Source: Epilithonimonas bovis DSM 19482
GTDB lineage: Bacteria > Bacteroidota > Bacteroidia > Flavobacteriales > Weeksellaceae
Assembly (NCBI RefSeq): GCF_900108115.1
Contig: NZ_FTPU01000030.1
Location: 1 to 38,735, forward strand
Length of the DNA stretch: 38,735 nucleotides
Direction of reading: 5' to 3'
The notes under the pieces are model-generated. The model was not told where the DNA came from. It made no database searches and saw nothing but the letters and a program-made list of their open reading frames with translations. Within the stretch, counting starts at the first letter, position 1. Every line of letters starts with the position of its first letter. The translations under genes were made by a program, and so were the position numbers. This document shows, piece after piece, positions 1 through 8,456 of this stretch.

Positions 1-214
1 TAAACATTTCCTTGAGCAAAAGCATTCCTGCTATTTTGCGAACCGCAATAGAGGGTCTTCCTTCTTTTGAAAATAAACCCTCGAACTCAGCTTCTATTTT
101 ATCCCAAGAAATCTCATGCGCTAATTTTACAAGTGGATGATCCATATTAATAAGCTCGGCAAGTCTGGTCTTGAATAAATTTTGCTGTAAATCCTGTTTT
201 ATTTTTCCTAACAT
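1..214 (-). mobile_element. IS5-like transposase, N-terminal fragment (cut by window edge)
   Basis: An open frame starts at the ATG at 214 and runs off the left edge of the window, giving about 71 residues beginning MLGKIKQDLQQNLFKTRLAE. The stretch HPLVKLAHEISWDKIEAEF followed by EGRPSIAVRKIAGMLLLKEMF is the helical N-terminal domain (DUF772 type) of IS5-family DDE transposases. The catalytic DDE residues lie outside the window, so I cannot tell whether the element is intact. The terminal inverted repeat should lie between 214 and about 316, but I could not fix it from one end. The element faces away from the lectin-like genes and may have inserted just downstream of them. The family call is from recognition of the N-terminal pattern. 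Confidence 0.8.
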
Positions 215-258
215 TTTGCCACTTTTTATACCCTAAAAATACGATTTTCTGCAATTTT

Positions 259-315
259 ATACAACATTTTTAAGCGAAATTTGATAATAAAATATTGAAT
301 ATCAAATCGTTGTAT
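259..315. repeat. Nested inverted repeat between IS and the 316-657 gene
   Basis: ATACAAC (259-265) pairs with GTTGTAT (309-315). Inside this, ATTTGATA pairs perfectly with TATCAAAT just before 309. Read on the minus strand it forms a two-part hairpin directly after the stop codon at 316. It lacks a clean T-run, so it may be a weak terminator for the minus-strand genes, part of the IS end, or simply an AT-rich palindrome. Confidence 0.4.
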
Positions 316-657
316 TTATTTTAAGGAATGACTAACTAATTGTATGATTGTGTTGGTAGAGGTTAGTCCCATAGAAACCCAGTGTGGCGTTGGACTAAGT
401 TTCCAATAATAATACCCAGGTGTAACATCACCAAGAGTTTGAGTGTTGAAAACCATAATACCTTCTTTTGGGTTGCTTACCGGGGCAGAGTCTGTGGTAG
501 ATGACAAAGCAACGCGGGGTAGAATGGTTCCCTGATTGGTTGCGTCCAGTTGCAAGTCTGCGGAAGTTTCCCCATTGCCCGGTTGAACATTGATTTGAAC
601 TTGCGCGCCGATGGTTACAAATAGAAACAGACTAAGGAAAAGAGTTATATTTTTCAT
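316..657 (-). CDS. Small secreted protein related to the lectin-like neighbour, possibly truncated
   Basis: This 113-residue protein has a clear signal peptide (MKNITLFLSLFLFVTIGAQ). It then has a motif common in secreted Bacteroidota proteins: a stretch like INVQPGN..SADLQLDATNQG, ILPRVALSS, and GIMVFNTQT...GYYYWK ending in W-V-S-M-G. The upstream gene has the same order (AALDMSDSKRG, TPRVVLSP, GLLVYNKTG, YYYKYGTSWIPFG), so the two are paralogous at the N-terminus. The start lies 11 bases after the stop of that gene, which suggests one operon. The protein ends soon after the shared module, without an effector domain. With an IS and an inverted repeat right downstream, a lost C-terminus is possible. 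No function is known for the shared module. Confidence 0.7.
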   Translation of the reverse strand: MKNITLFLSLFLFVTIGAQVQINVQPGNGETSADLQLDATNQGTILPRVALSSTTDSAPVSNPKEGIMVFNTQTLGDVTPGYYYWKLSPTPHWVSMGLTSTNTIIQLVSHSLK

Positions 658-668
658 GAAAAACCGGA

Positions 669-1558
669 TTAATTGTTATGAAATTCTATGATTAAAAAAT
701 CAAAATTGGCCGTTGTGCTGCAATTGTCCTTATACCATTGTCTGTTGCTGTTTGTAGTGCTGTTTGCTATTTTAATACAACCTGGTGTTGTAGGCACAAC
801 GTTCCCGCTAGAGTCATAAGCGGCGGGCTGATTCGTTGCAAAATTGGTTTCACTGGAAGATGTTGACCAGTTAACCATAGATTTTTCAGCAGTAATCCAG
901 GTGTACGCACCAGCATTGCCTTTGTAAGGAACGTAATTAAAGCCAATCCAGCTGTCATGATTACTGTTACCGGTACCATCCAGTAGATTAGTTTTTATAA
1001 AATTCCATTCATCATTTGTGGTAATTACCGGCAGATAGCCACCATAGGATTTGCCAATGTTAAAAGCCTGTTCCCATGTCACGCCATTATTAAGGTTGAA
1101 AGAACAGTATGTATGCCCACTGTATTCCACACATTTAGATTTGGTAGAAATGACTCCGGAAACATTGAGCGAAGCAGGTATTTCTGCCGTAGAGGATAGT
1201 ATCCGCGGTGCATAACCCAGCGTCGAGGCACTTATTCCAAGTGCTGTTGCGTTATTGTAGGTCTCGTTTCCATTTCCAAAAGGTATCCAGCTCGTGCCGT
1301 ATTTATAATAATATTTTGCAGGAAAAGAGGTACTTCCTGTTTTGTTGTATACCAGTAATCCGTCGGCAGGATTTGTAATGGGATTAAAGGGGTTTTCGGA
1401 CGTTGGGCTTAATACAACCCTTGGTGTAAAAAACCACGTTTGCTGTCGGACATATCCAATGCTGCCGACGGATGTGGCGGATTGGTATTGATCCCTACCT
1501 GCGCACTGTAATTGACAGATAAAGCCACTAAAAAAATTGATAATAAATTTATTTTCAT
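669..1558 (-). pseudogene. Secreted C-type-lectin-like domain protein, one-base frameshift
   Basis: The reading frame starts at ATG 1558 with a signal peptide (MKINLLSIFLVALSVNYSAQ) and runs to GFL. There it hits a stop at 1409-1411. In the next frame, homologous coding resumes at once (TPRVVLSPTSENP...) and stays open to 669. The total of 890 bases is one short of 297 codons, so a single base is missing near 1427-1434, next to a run of six A (T on the coding strand). The last 150 or so residues have a C-type lectin-like pattern: a Cys-x8-Cys pair around VEYSGHTY, WEQAFN, GGYLPVITTNDEWNFI, then GCIKI and WYKDNC before FLIIEF. Ligand unknown. It could be a true pseudogene or a homopolymer sequencing error. 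Confidence 0.75.
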
Positions 1559-1680
1559 CGTTTATAAATATTCTGTTCTAACATTTAAGATTCAAATGAT
1601 TTGCAATTATAGGCTGTAATGCATCTTCATTCAGTTCAAAATAGTGCCTTAAATCATAATCTTTAAATAAAAAAAAGACA

Positions 1681-1688
1681 CAAATATA
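1681..1688 (-). promoter_or_regulatory. Putative -7 box for the lectin-like operon
   Basis: On the minus strand this reads TATATTTG, matching the Bacteroidota -7 consensus TAnnTTTG. A TTTC lies 20 bases upstream in the -33 position. It would give an untranslated leader of roughly 115 bases before ATG 1558. Inferred from consensus only. Confidence 0.4.
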
Positions 1689-1752
1689 CATATTAATCTG
1701 AAGATTATGAAACATCGTATTATTTTTTTTTAAAAAAAACTTGGGTGTGCAT

Positions 1753-1785
1753 AAAAAAAACGCTTTACTAAGGTAAGCGCTTTTT
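1753..1785 (-). terminator. Intrinsic terminator after the M42 peptidase
   Basis: Read on the minus strand, the stem GTAAGCG pairs with CGCTTTAC across one bulged base and a short loop. Eight T follow. It sits 26 bases beyond the stop at 1811. Confidence 0.75.
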
Positions 1786-1810
1786 AAAAGTTCTGATTGA
1801 TTGCAGTCTG

Positions 1811-2887
1811 TTAATGGTATTTCAACTTCATGGTTGGTTCTATTTTCAACAGGCTTTCGTAGATTAATTGGATTACATTGGATACATCTTCTTTTGCAAC
1901 CATTTCTACAGTCGTGTGCATATAGCGCAAGGGCAAAGAGATCAGTGCGCTGGGAACACCGCCGTTTGAATGGGCAAAGGCATCTGTATCGGTTCCTGTC
2001 GCACGGCTGGCAGCAGCTCTCTGGAAAGGGATTTTCTTATTTTTTGCGGTGTCAATAATCAGTTCTCTGATGGTGTGGTGTACACTTGGCGCAAAGAATA
2101 TCACAGGGCCAGCGCCGCATTTTTGGTCACCTTCTTTCTTTTTTTCTATCATTGGGGTCGTGGTATCATGTGTTACATCGGTTACGATGGCAATATTCGG
2201 TTTGATGGTATCGGCAATCATATCAGCACCGTATAATCCCACTTCTTCCTGAACAGAATTGGTAATATAAAGACCAAATGGCAGCTTTTTTTTGTTCTCT
2301 TTGAGTAACCTTGCAACCTCGGCAATCATAAAACCGCCAATCCTGTTGTCTAAAGCACGGCAAACAAAATACCGGTCATTCAGTTCAAAAAACTCGTCAG
2401 GATAAGTAATCATACAACCAACAAAAATGCCCAGCTCTTCAACTTCTTTTTTGGATGTGGCACCACAGTCAATAAAAATGTTTTCGATTTTCGGAGTTGG
2501 TTCGTTTTGGTTAGCACTTCTGGTGTGGATAGCGGGCCACCCAAAAACGCCTTTTACAATCCCTTTTTCCCCGTGGATATTCACAACTTTGGATGGTGCG
2601 ATGGCCTGATCAGATCCTCCGTTTCTGATGACGTAGATCAGCCCGTCATCTGTAATATAATTTACATACCAGCTGATCTCGTCAGCATGCGCTTCGATAA
2701 CGACTTTGAAGTCTGCTTCCGGATTGATGATGCCATAAGCAGTACCATAATGGTCAACCTCGATTTTATCTACAAAAGGTTTGATATAATCCATCCATAC
2801 TTTTTGTCCGTTATGTTCGTATCCTGTGGGGGATGCTGTGTTAAGATATTCTTCTAAAAACTTAATTGATTTCTTTTCAAATTTCAT
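1811..2887 (-). CDS. M42 family metallo-aminopeptidase (FrvX/glutamyl aminopeptidase-like)
   Basis: This 358-residue protein is the usual length for the M42 family, dinuclear-metal cytosolic aminopeptidases that form tetrahedral dodecamers and trim short peptides. The expected metal and catalytic residues are visible: His67 in EAHADE, Asp180 in RALDNR, the Glu pair 214-215 in SVQEEVG, Asp237 in VTDVTHD and His324 near the C-terminus in YMHTTVE. There is no signal peptide, so it is cytoplasmic. It is divergent from the DUF4294 gene, with a gap of only about 40 bases, and is followed by its own terminator, so it is probably monocistronic. Substrate preference cannot be read from sequence. Confidence 0.93.
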   Translation of the reverse strand: MKFEKKSIKFLEEYLNTASPTGYEHNGQKVWMDYIKPFVDKIEVDHYGTAYGIINPEADFKVVIEAHADEISWYVNYITDDGLIYVIRNGGSDQAIAPSKVVNIHGEKGIVKGVFGWPAIHTRSANQNEPTPKIENIFIDCGATSKKEVEELGIFVGCMITYPDEFFELNDRYFVCRALDNRIGGFMIAEVARLLKENKKKLPFGLYITNSVQEEVGLYGADMIADTIKPNIAIVTDVTHDTTTPMIEKKKEGDQKCGAGPVIFFAPSVHHTIRELIIDTAKNKKIPFQRAAASRATGTDTDAFAHSNGGVPSALISLPLRYMHTTVEMVAKEDVSNVIQLIYESLLKIEPTMKLKYH

Positions 2888-2930
2888 GAGGGAAAGGAAT
2901 GATTTTTGATATTAGACTGTGTTAATTTTT

Positions 2931-3656
2931 ATGATAGTAAAAGTAATGATTTTTGATAAACTGATTCCGATTCTTCTCCTGTTTCTTTGTACATTTTGTT
3001 TTGCACAGCAAGACACGCTGAAGGTCAGATCATTTGATGATATTCCTAAAAGCAAATTGCAAAAGGATGCAGAAGGTAACGAATATTACTACGACGAGGC
3101 TCAAAAAGCCAAAATTTATAAAATCAACGGAGAACAGGTTATCGTGATGGATGAGCTGACGCTGAGAGCTAATCCGCATTTTAATAACCAATTGGACCGT
3201 AACTACTATTTTTTCCTTAATAAAAAACTGAACCGCGTTTACCCGCTTTTTCTTAATGCTCTTGAGCAGTATAATAATATTAAGATAGAAAGTGCCAATA
3301 TGACAGGCTCTGATAGAAGCCGGTATATAAAACAAAGACAGAACGAACTGGCAAATAATTACGAGAAACAGCTCCGTGACCTTACCACTACAGAAGGACA
3401 GATTTTTGCCAAACTGATGAACCGTGCCACAGGCAAAACGGTGTACGAAATTATCAAAGAATTACGTGGCGGATGGAGCGCATTCTGGTGGAATGTAAAA
3501 GGTAATATTGCCGACGTTAGTCTCAAAACACCTTACGATCCTCATAAAAACAGAGATGATCTTTTTATAGAATCCCTGTTGCAATCCAACTGGAACCTCG
3601 GTTACTTGCAACCATATCCCGGCTCCAGTAATTACAAAGTCAATAGTGGTAAGTAA
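2931..3656 (+). CDS. DUF4294 domain-containing secreted protein
   Basis: The protein has an N-terminal signal peptide (IFDKLIPILLLFLCTFCFA, cut before QQD). The rest reads as DUF4294, a family I know only from Bacteroidota and of unknown function: NYYFFLNKKLNRVYPLFLNALEQY followed by a charged helix and a conserved end with W-x-x-Y/W segments. Three starts are possible: GTG 2919, ATG 2931 and ATG 2946. I prefer an ATG; the one at 2946 gives the tidiest signal peptide, and 2931 adds five residues. It is probably periplasmic or surface-associated. It converges on prfB with a 19-base gap and no clear terminator. Confidence 0.82.
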   Translation: MIVKVMIFDKLIPILLLFLCTFCFAQQDTLKVRSFDDIPKSKLQKDAEGNEYYYDEAQKAKIYKINGEQVIVMDELTLRANPHFNNQLDRNYYFFLNKKLNRVYPLFLNALEQYNNIKIESANMTGSDRSRYIKQRQNELANNYEKQLRDLTTTEGQIFAKLMNRATGKTVYEIIKELRGGWSAFWWNVKGNIADVSLKTPYDPHKNRDDLFIESLLQSNWNLGYLQPYPGSSNYKVNSGK

Positions 3657-3675
3657 AATTATTTGTGAATCTAGT

Positions 3676-4788
3676 TTACAGTTCCTCCAAATCATCCGCA
3701 GAACCCTGCCCTTCGTTCATCAGGTAAGCTTTTAGGAATGGTGTAAGATTGCCATTCATCACGCCGTCAACGTCAGAAGTCTCATAGCCTGAGCGGACAT
3801 CTTTTACCAGTTTATATGGATGCATCACATAATTTCGGATTTGTGAACCCCATTCTATTTTCATCTTTCCGGCTTCGATTTCGTTTCGGGCCTTCATCCG
3901 TTCTTCAAGTTCGATTTCATAAAGTCTGGAACGTAAAAGTTGCATCGCCTTTTCTTTATTCTGAAGCTGAGAACGCGACTCCGAATTCTCGATGATAATA
4001 CCCGTCGGTGCGTGGCGCAGCCTTACCGCAGTTTCTACCTTGTTGACGTTCTGCCCGCCAGCACCGGAACTCCGCATCGTTTCAAAACTAATATCTGCAG
4101 GATTGATATTGATTTCTATGGTATCATCAACCAACGGGTAAACATAAACCGAAACAAAACTGGTGTGTCTTTTGGCATTACTGTCAAAAGGCGAGATTCT
4201 CACGAGCCTGTGGACGCCATTTTCACCTTTCAGATAACCGAAAGCAAATTCGCCTTCAATCTCTAATGTGACGGTTTTAACGCCGGCAACATCACCTTCC
4301 TGAAAATTAAGTTCGCGGATTTTGTAACCTTGCTTATCAGCCCACATGGTGTACATGCGCATCAGCATACTTGCCCAGTCGCAGCTTTCTGTTCCGCCAG
4401 CACCGGCGGTGATTTGGAGAACTGCAGACAATTCATCGCCTTCGTTGGAAAGCATATTTTTGAATTCAAGGTTTTCAACTTTTTCTACCAGATTTGGAAA
4501 AGATTCGTCCAGTTCCTTTTCAGAATCCGGGTCTTCTTTTGCAAACTCCAGCAGAACCTGCAAGTCCTCAAACTCAGACTTGATCTCCTCGTAACTTTCC
4601 ACCCATTTTTTCTTGGAGCGGAGCTGTTTTAGGAAAACTTCTGCTTCTTTAGGCTTTTCCCAGAACTCCGGAGCGGCAGTTTTCTCATCATCGTTAGCAA
4701 TCTCAATTTTCTTTTTATCAATTCCTAAAAATTTGTGAAGTTCTTCTATCCTGGTTTGTATATCTTTTATTTGGTCTGTGTTTACCAC
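3676..4788 (-). CDS. prfB: Peptide chain release factor 2
   Basis: RF2 recognises UGA and UAA and triggers hydrolysis of peptidyl-tRNA on the ribosome. The anticodon-mimic tripeptide is SPF (residues 199-201, in [12 protein letters not shown]), which defines RF2 rather than RF1. The catalytic GGQ is at 244-246 in [16 protein letters not shown]. The length of 370 is normal. In most bacteria prfB has an in-frame UGA near codon 26 that is bypassed by a +1 frameshift. Here the matching segment, [14 protein letters not shown], is read straight through with no UGA, so that autoregulation is absent. The gene converges with the DUF4294 gene. Confidence 0.97.
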   Translation of the reverse strand: MVNTDQIKDIQTRIEELHKFLGIDKKKIEIANDDEKTAAPEFWEKPKEAEVFLKQLRSKKKWVESYEEIKSEFEDLQVLLEFAKEDPDSEKELDESFPNLVEKVENLEFKNMLSNEGDELSAVLQITAGAGGTESCDWASMLMRMYTMWADKQGYKIRELNFQEGDVAGVKTVTLEIEGEFAFGYLKGENGVHRLVRISPFDSNAKRHTSFVSVYVYPLVDDTIEININPADISFETMRSSGAGGQNVNKVETAVRLRHAPTGIIIENSESRSQLQNKEKAMQLLRSRLYEIELEERMKARNEIEAGKMKIEWGSQIRNYVMHPYKLVKDVRSGYETSDVDGVMNGNLTPFLKAYLMNEGQGSADDLEEL

Positions 4789-4805
4789 GTTTGTTTTGAT
4801 TTTTG

Positions 4806-4813
4806 CAAAAATA
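4806..4813 (-). promoter_or_regulatory. Putative -7 box for prfB
   Basis: The minus strand reads TATTTTTG (consensus TAnnTTTG) 18 bases upstream of the prfB ATG. No clear -33 box was seen. Confidence 0.4.
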
Positions 4814-4967
4814 CGAAGAAAGACTTTAAATTATAAGTTATAAATTTTAGATTTTAAATTGAATTTTATATTATTGATAATCAATTTGTTGTAAAATAAA
4901 TTGAATTAATTTTAAAAATAGAGGCAACCATTTCCGATTTTTACCGTCTTATAGTCAGAAAGAGAAA

Positions 4968-5525
4968 ATGCAAACAGATTTACAACATATTTTTTCGAAT
5001 GCAAAAAAACAGGACCGGCTGGCTCAGAAGAGTCTGTTTGAGGTGTTTTCCGGGAAAATGTTGGCTGTTGCCAATTCCTACATCAATAACAGGGATGATG
5101 CTGAAGATGTCCTGATGAATGCTTTCTACAAAGCGTTTACAAAGATAGAGGATTGTAAGAATTACGAATCCTTTCCGTTTTGGCTTAGAAAAATTGTGGT
5201 GAATGACGCCATCAGTTTTATCCGAAAAAACAAGCATATCCTGTATGCCGAAACCGAATTTACAGAGGGTATGGCAGAAAATCCAGAAGATGAACCTCAG
5301 TGGTCTCAGGATATTGATCTGGACATTATTTTTAAAGAAATGCCAATTGGTTATAAACTGGTTTTTAACCTCGCTGTTTTTGAAGAAAAAAAACATCAGG
5401 AGATTGCAGACATTCTTAATATCTCCGCAGGAACCAGCAAAAGCCAGCTGAACAAAGCCAAAAACTGGCTAAAAGATTATTTTAACAGGCAAAATGACAC
5501 GCAAAATGCAGAATCTGAAATCTAA
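4968..5525 (+). CDS. ECF-type RNA polymerase sigma factor
   Basis: This 185-residue protein has the two ECF domains. Region 2 spans about residues 24-90, including the helix NNRDDAEDVLMNAFYKAFTKI and FPFWLRKIVVNDAISFIRK. Region 4 spans about 125-175 with EEKKHQEIADILNISAGTSKSQLNKAKNWL, a helix-turn-helix for the -35 region. It overlaps the next gene by 32 bases. That gene encodes a single-pass membrane protein, the typical place for an anti-sigma factor. The regulon and signal are unknown. The start at 4968 fits the usual length. Confidence 0.92.
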   Translation: MQTDLQHIFSNAKKQDRLAQKSLFEVFSGKMLAVANSYINNRDDAEDVLMNAFYKAFTKIEDCKNYESFPFWLRKIVVNDAISFIRKNKHILYAETEFTEGMAENPEDEPQWSQDIDLDIIFKEMPIGYKLVFNLAVFEEKKHQEIADILNISAGTSKSQLNKAKNWLKDYFNRQNDTQNAESEI

Positions 5526-6225
5526 ATATGAACAGCAGGAAACGAAAGTTTCTGACCGACTTTGGGAAAAGCTGGAACAGAAACTGGATCAGAACCCTGC
5601 CAATGTACAAAAGCCTAAAAGGGTTTGGTTGCGTTATGCAGCAGCCATTATTCTAATGATTGGTTTGGGAGGCAGCTTATTGATGATCAACACTGGATCT
5701 GAAATTAATGACAATCAGCAATTTGCAAAACATGCCAGAGATCAAAGTTTAGAACAAGATGTAAACCAGGAAAATAAGAACAGTCCGGAATTAGCTACGG
5801 AAAACAATTCACAAACTGCCGGTCAAAATCTGTTAGTTGACAAAGGGGATTCATCAGCGAAGTCTTCAATCACTAAAGACGAAATGGCGAAGCCAGCTAA
5901 GGAAGAACGTCCGGTTTCCCGCCAGTACACTGAACAGAAAGGCATAATAAAAAAAGAAATGCCACAAGTTACTGCTCAGCCGGAAGAAAAACTGGCTCAG
6001 AATGATACTTCAGCTTCGCTCAGTACAAAACCAAAAGTGAAATATGTATCTTCTTCAGACTTGCTTTTCGGGGTAGAAATAGATAAAGCTAAAGCAGAGA
6101 AACCAAAATCTGCAATGGGAATCAATAGTTCCAGGTCCAAAAATGAGCCGGACATCCTTAATCCTAAGCGGATCAAAATATTGGGCATTACGCTCTATGA
6201 CAAAGATTCTATAACAAATAAATAA
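5494..6225 (+). CDS. Single-pass membrane protein, candidate anti-sigma factor
   Basis: No family is recognised with confidence. Of its 243 residues, 1-45 are cytoplasmic and charged (YEQQETKVSDRLWEKLEQKL). One membrane helix (about 47-66, YAAAIILMIGLGGSLLMI) follows. The rest is a long, low-complexity, Lys/Glu/Gln-rich periplasmic part. The cytoplasmic W-x-K-L-E helix followed by a membrane segment resembles short Bacteroidota anti-sigma factors. Coding overlaps the sigma gene by 32 bases, implying translational coupling. A second ATG at 5506 would still overlap and is equally likely as start. It is followed after 6 bases by the next gene. The anti-sigma role is inferred from position and topology. 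Confidence 0.75.
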   Translation: MTRKMQNLKSKYEQQETKVSDRLWEKLEQKLDQNPANVQKPKRVWLRYAAAIILMIGLGGSLLMINTGSEINDNQQFAKHARDQSLEQDVNQENKNSPELATENNSQTAGQNLLVDKGDSSAKSSITKDEMAKPAKEERPVSRQYTEQKGIIKKEMPQVTAQPEEKLAQNDTSASLSTKPKVKYVSSSDLLFGVEIDKAKAEKPKSAMGINSSRSKNEPDILNPKRIKILGITLYDKDSITNK

Positions 6226-6231
6226 ACTATC

Positions 6232-7314
6232 ATGAACATCAAAATTTTACTTTTGGCAATGCTTTCCGGCTTTGCTACAGCACAAACTACGCTTGACAGC
6301 CAAATGAAGTCCTACACAGAAAAGGTGAATACTATCGTATCTGAGGAAAAAGAGAATATGAAAACTGAGACCGACAAAATAGACCAGGCGTTTGCGGCAG
6401 GCAAGATTACAAAGGCAGAACAGATTTCGCAAAAAGAAGATATTTCAAAAAAATATGAAACTTTAATCAATGATAAAATAGAAAACGAACGCCAGCAACT
6501 GGAAGATATTACCAAAACTGCGGTGACGAACTCCGTTTATAATTCCAGACTGGACACCATCAGGAACAAAAATGTTCTGATTCTTGGCACAAATGGTTTT
6601 TCTGTCAGAATTAAAAATAAAGAAAAATCCCCGGCAGATTATGCCAACAGCAGCACGCTGAGTGTGGGTTATGCTTTTGCTAATCTTACAAAGGATAAAG
6701 GCAGCTTCAATCCTTTTGAAAATGACTCAGAGATGAGAATAGGGAATTCGCATAGCGTAGAAGTGCAATTCCGCAAAGACAATCAGTTGGGGTCGTTGAC
6801 CAGCCCGTGGTTTATCCGCTACGGTCTGGCTTACAGGACCGACACTTATATGCCAAAAAGGCCGCAGGTTTTTATCCAAAATAATTCCGAATTATACCTT
6901 GATGATTTTGCTGATGGACGGCTAAAAAGATCAAAACTGAGAAATGTTTACCTGACTTTACCAGTTGAGTTCCAATTTTATCTTAATCCAAAATATACAG
7001 AGTACGACGGCAAACAGTATCTGGATGTGAGAAAAAAAATGTGGAAAGTTGGGTTGGGAGCTTATGCCGGCATCAACACCAGAAGTATTGTAAAAGTTAA
7101 GTATCACGATACTAATGATAAATTTCAGAAGTATGATTATACTTTAGATGATGGGGTGAATGCTTTTCTATTTGGTGGCAAATTCAGTATAGGTTACGGC
7201 GGCGTTAATCTGTTTATCAAAAAAGATTTGACACCTATCTTTAATGATAAAGCGTTGTTGCCAAACAAAAACGGTATCCAGATTGGGATAGAGCTTGCCA
7301 ATATCGATTTTTAG
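6232..7314 (+). CDS. Secreted coiled-coil plus beta-barrel-like protein, sigma-factor operon
   Basis: A signal peptide (MNIKILLLAMLSGFATAQ) is followed by a long helical, charged, probably coiled-coil stretch (residues about 20-95). The rest (about 105-360) is rich in alternating aromatic and polar beta strands (VLILGTNGFSVRI, LSVGYAFANL, WFIRYGLAYRTDTYMP, FLFGGKFSIGYGGVNLF) and ends IGIELANIDF. This looks like an outer-membrane beta-barrel of the PorT/OmpA-like type, but no specific family is recognised. It lies 6 bases after the candidate anti-sigma gene, so the three genes form one unit. The coiled coil could link the barrel to the periplasmic tail of that protein. It converges on the next gene with 7 bases between stops. 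Confidence 0.8.
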   Translation: MNIKILLLAMLSGFATAQTTLDSQMKSYTEKVNTIVSEEKENMKTETDKIDQAFAAGKITKAEQISQKEDISKKYETLINDKIENERQQLEDITKTAVTNSVYNSRLDTIRNKNVLILGTNGFSVRIKNKEKSPADYANSSTLSVGYAFANLTKDKGSFNPFENDSEMRIGNSHSVEVQFRKDNQLGSLTSPWFIRYGLAYRTDTYMPKRPQVFIQNNSELYLDDFADGRLKRSKLRNVYLTLPVEFQFYLNPKYTEYDGKQYLDVRKKMWKVGLGAYAGINTRSIVKVKYHDTNDKFQKYDYTLDDGVNAFLFGGKFSIGYGGVNLFIKKDLTPIFNDKALLPNKNGIQIGIELANIDF

Positions 7315-7321
7315 ACTGACT

Positions 7322-7693
7322 CTATAACCGCACCTCGTTGATGCTGAGCTGGTCAATTAGTTTTTGGAGATTTTTCAGGTCCTTTATAACTTTCTGGTAA
7401 GACGAGCGTGCGTAGTCAGACAGCGATGATTTAGACGCGGGCATTATTTCGCTTCCAAAAGCAGTATTGATCTGTGGTCGCTCTACAATATCAGCACGGT
7501 AATCCGCAAGACAGCTGGCTATTACAGATTTCTTTTTTTTGCATTTGATCTGTTTCTTAAGTTTTTGCGGAGAGCTGATCATATAGGGATTATCATTATA
7601 AGGATTTACAAAACCGGCATTATCCTGCTCTTCCTGGTAGACAAAATAAGAATTGTCATTATTCGGCGTAAGGTAGTTTTTATCAAAGATCAT
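7322..7693 (-). CDS. Hypothetical protein, 123 aa
   Basis: I do not recognise this protein. It has no signal peptide or membrane segment. The N-terminal half is Asn/Tyr-rich (YLTPNNDNSYFVYQ, NPYNDNPYMI), followed by a basic stretch (KKQIKCKKKKS) and a helical C-terminus (YQKVIKDLKNLQKLIDQLS). A start nine bases upstream would be TTG, so I place it at ATG 7693. Downstream it meets the stop of the plus-strand barrel gene. Confidence 0.6.
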   Translation of the reverse strand: MIFDKNYLTPNNDNSYFVYQEEQDNAGFVNPYNDNPYMISSPQKLKKQIKCKKKKSVIASCLADYRADIVERPQINTAFGSEIMPASKSSLSDYARSSYQKVIKDLKNLQKLIDQLSINEVRL

Positions 7694-7835
7694 AGGAGAC
7701 AAAGGAATTAGATTTTAAACAAATTGACTTTAATATTTTAAAAGCCATATCAATTTTAAGACCACAAATTTTTTGCTCTGATAATATTTTTGATTAAAAT
7801 AACTTAGATCAATGCTTTATTAGTTATAAAGTCAA

Positions 7836-7843
7836 TAAATTTG
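7836..7843 (+). promoter_or_regulatory. Putative -7 box for the FMN reductase
   Basis: TAAATTTG matches TAnnTTTG, 22 bases before ATG 7866. No convincing -33 box is present. Confidence 0.4.
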
Positions 7844-7865
7844 GCACACAAAAAAATTGACTTAA

Positions 7866-8402
7866 ATGAAAATATTGGCCTTTGCAGGAAGTAATTCCAG
7901 AGATTCTATTAATAAGAAATTGGTGACATATGTTGCCAGCCAGTTTGATAATGCGGAAGTGGAAATTTTGGATCTTAACGATTACGAGATGCCTATCTTC
8001 AGCGTAGACAGGGAAAAGCATGATGGCATCCCGCCATTGGCACTTAAGTTTGCTGAGAAAATAGACAACGCAGACCTGTTAATCATCTCTTTGGCAGAGC
8101 ATAACAGCAGTTATTCAGTCGCTTTTAAAAATATTTTTGACTGGATTTCCCGGATTAAAGACAGGAAGCATTTTGGGGAAAAACCGGTTTTTCTGTTAGC
8201 AACTGCAACAGGCCCAGGCGGAGGGAAACACGTTTTAGCAGCATTTGAGGCACGCTCGCCATTCAGTGGTGTACAAGTGTTGCAATCGTTCTCATTACCG
8301 AAGTTTAATGAAAATTTTGATCCAGAGAAAGGTGTTGTGAATGAGGATAAAAAAGCAGAATTCAGTGAAAAACTGTCTGCTGTTAAAAACTTTTTTAGCT
8401 AA
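7866..8402 (+). CDS. NADPH-dependent FMN reductase family protein
   Basis: This 178-residue flavodoxin-fold protein opens with a phosphate-binding loop (MKILAFAGSNSRDSINKKL) and continues with VEILDLNDYEMPIF. The FMN-contact region is LIISLAEHNSSYSVAFKNIFDWISR, where the more usual PEYN/PEYNGS-like motif reads AEHNSS. The GPGGGKHVL loop follows. The family (NADPH-dependent FMN/quinone/azo reductases) transfers hydride from NAD(P)H to flavin or small acceptors. The physiological acceptor is unknown. A separate promoter and terminator follow it, so it is probably not part of the purine operon. Confidence 0.9.
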   Translation: MKILAFAGSNSRDSINKKLVTYVASQFDNAEVEILDLNDYEMPIFSVDREKHDGIPPLALKFAEKIDNADLLIISLAEHNSSYSVAFKNIFDWISRIKDRKHFGEKPVFLLATATGPGGGKHVLAAFEARSPFSGVQVLQSFSLPKFNENFDPEKGVVNEDKKAEFSEKLSAVKNFFS

Positions 8403-8406
8403 GATT

Positions 8407-8439
8407 TTTGGAACTTATAATCAAAGTTGCTTACTTTTG
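8407..8439 (+). promoter_or_regulatory. Bacteroidota-type promoter in the purM upstream region
   Basis: TTTG at 8407-8410 and TACTTTTG at 8432-8439 are separated by 21 bases, close to the TTTG-N19-21-TAnnTTTG consensus. Transcription would start near 8445, just before the short ORF at 8457. It is not placed for direct expression of the FMN reductase. Confidence 0.5.
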
Positions 8440-8456
8440 TATCAAAGTAAAAAAAG

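Noticed and set aside
1801-2058. Plus-strand open frame across the M42 peptidase
   Set aside because: Fully antisense to a clear gene with conserved catalytic residues.
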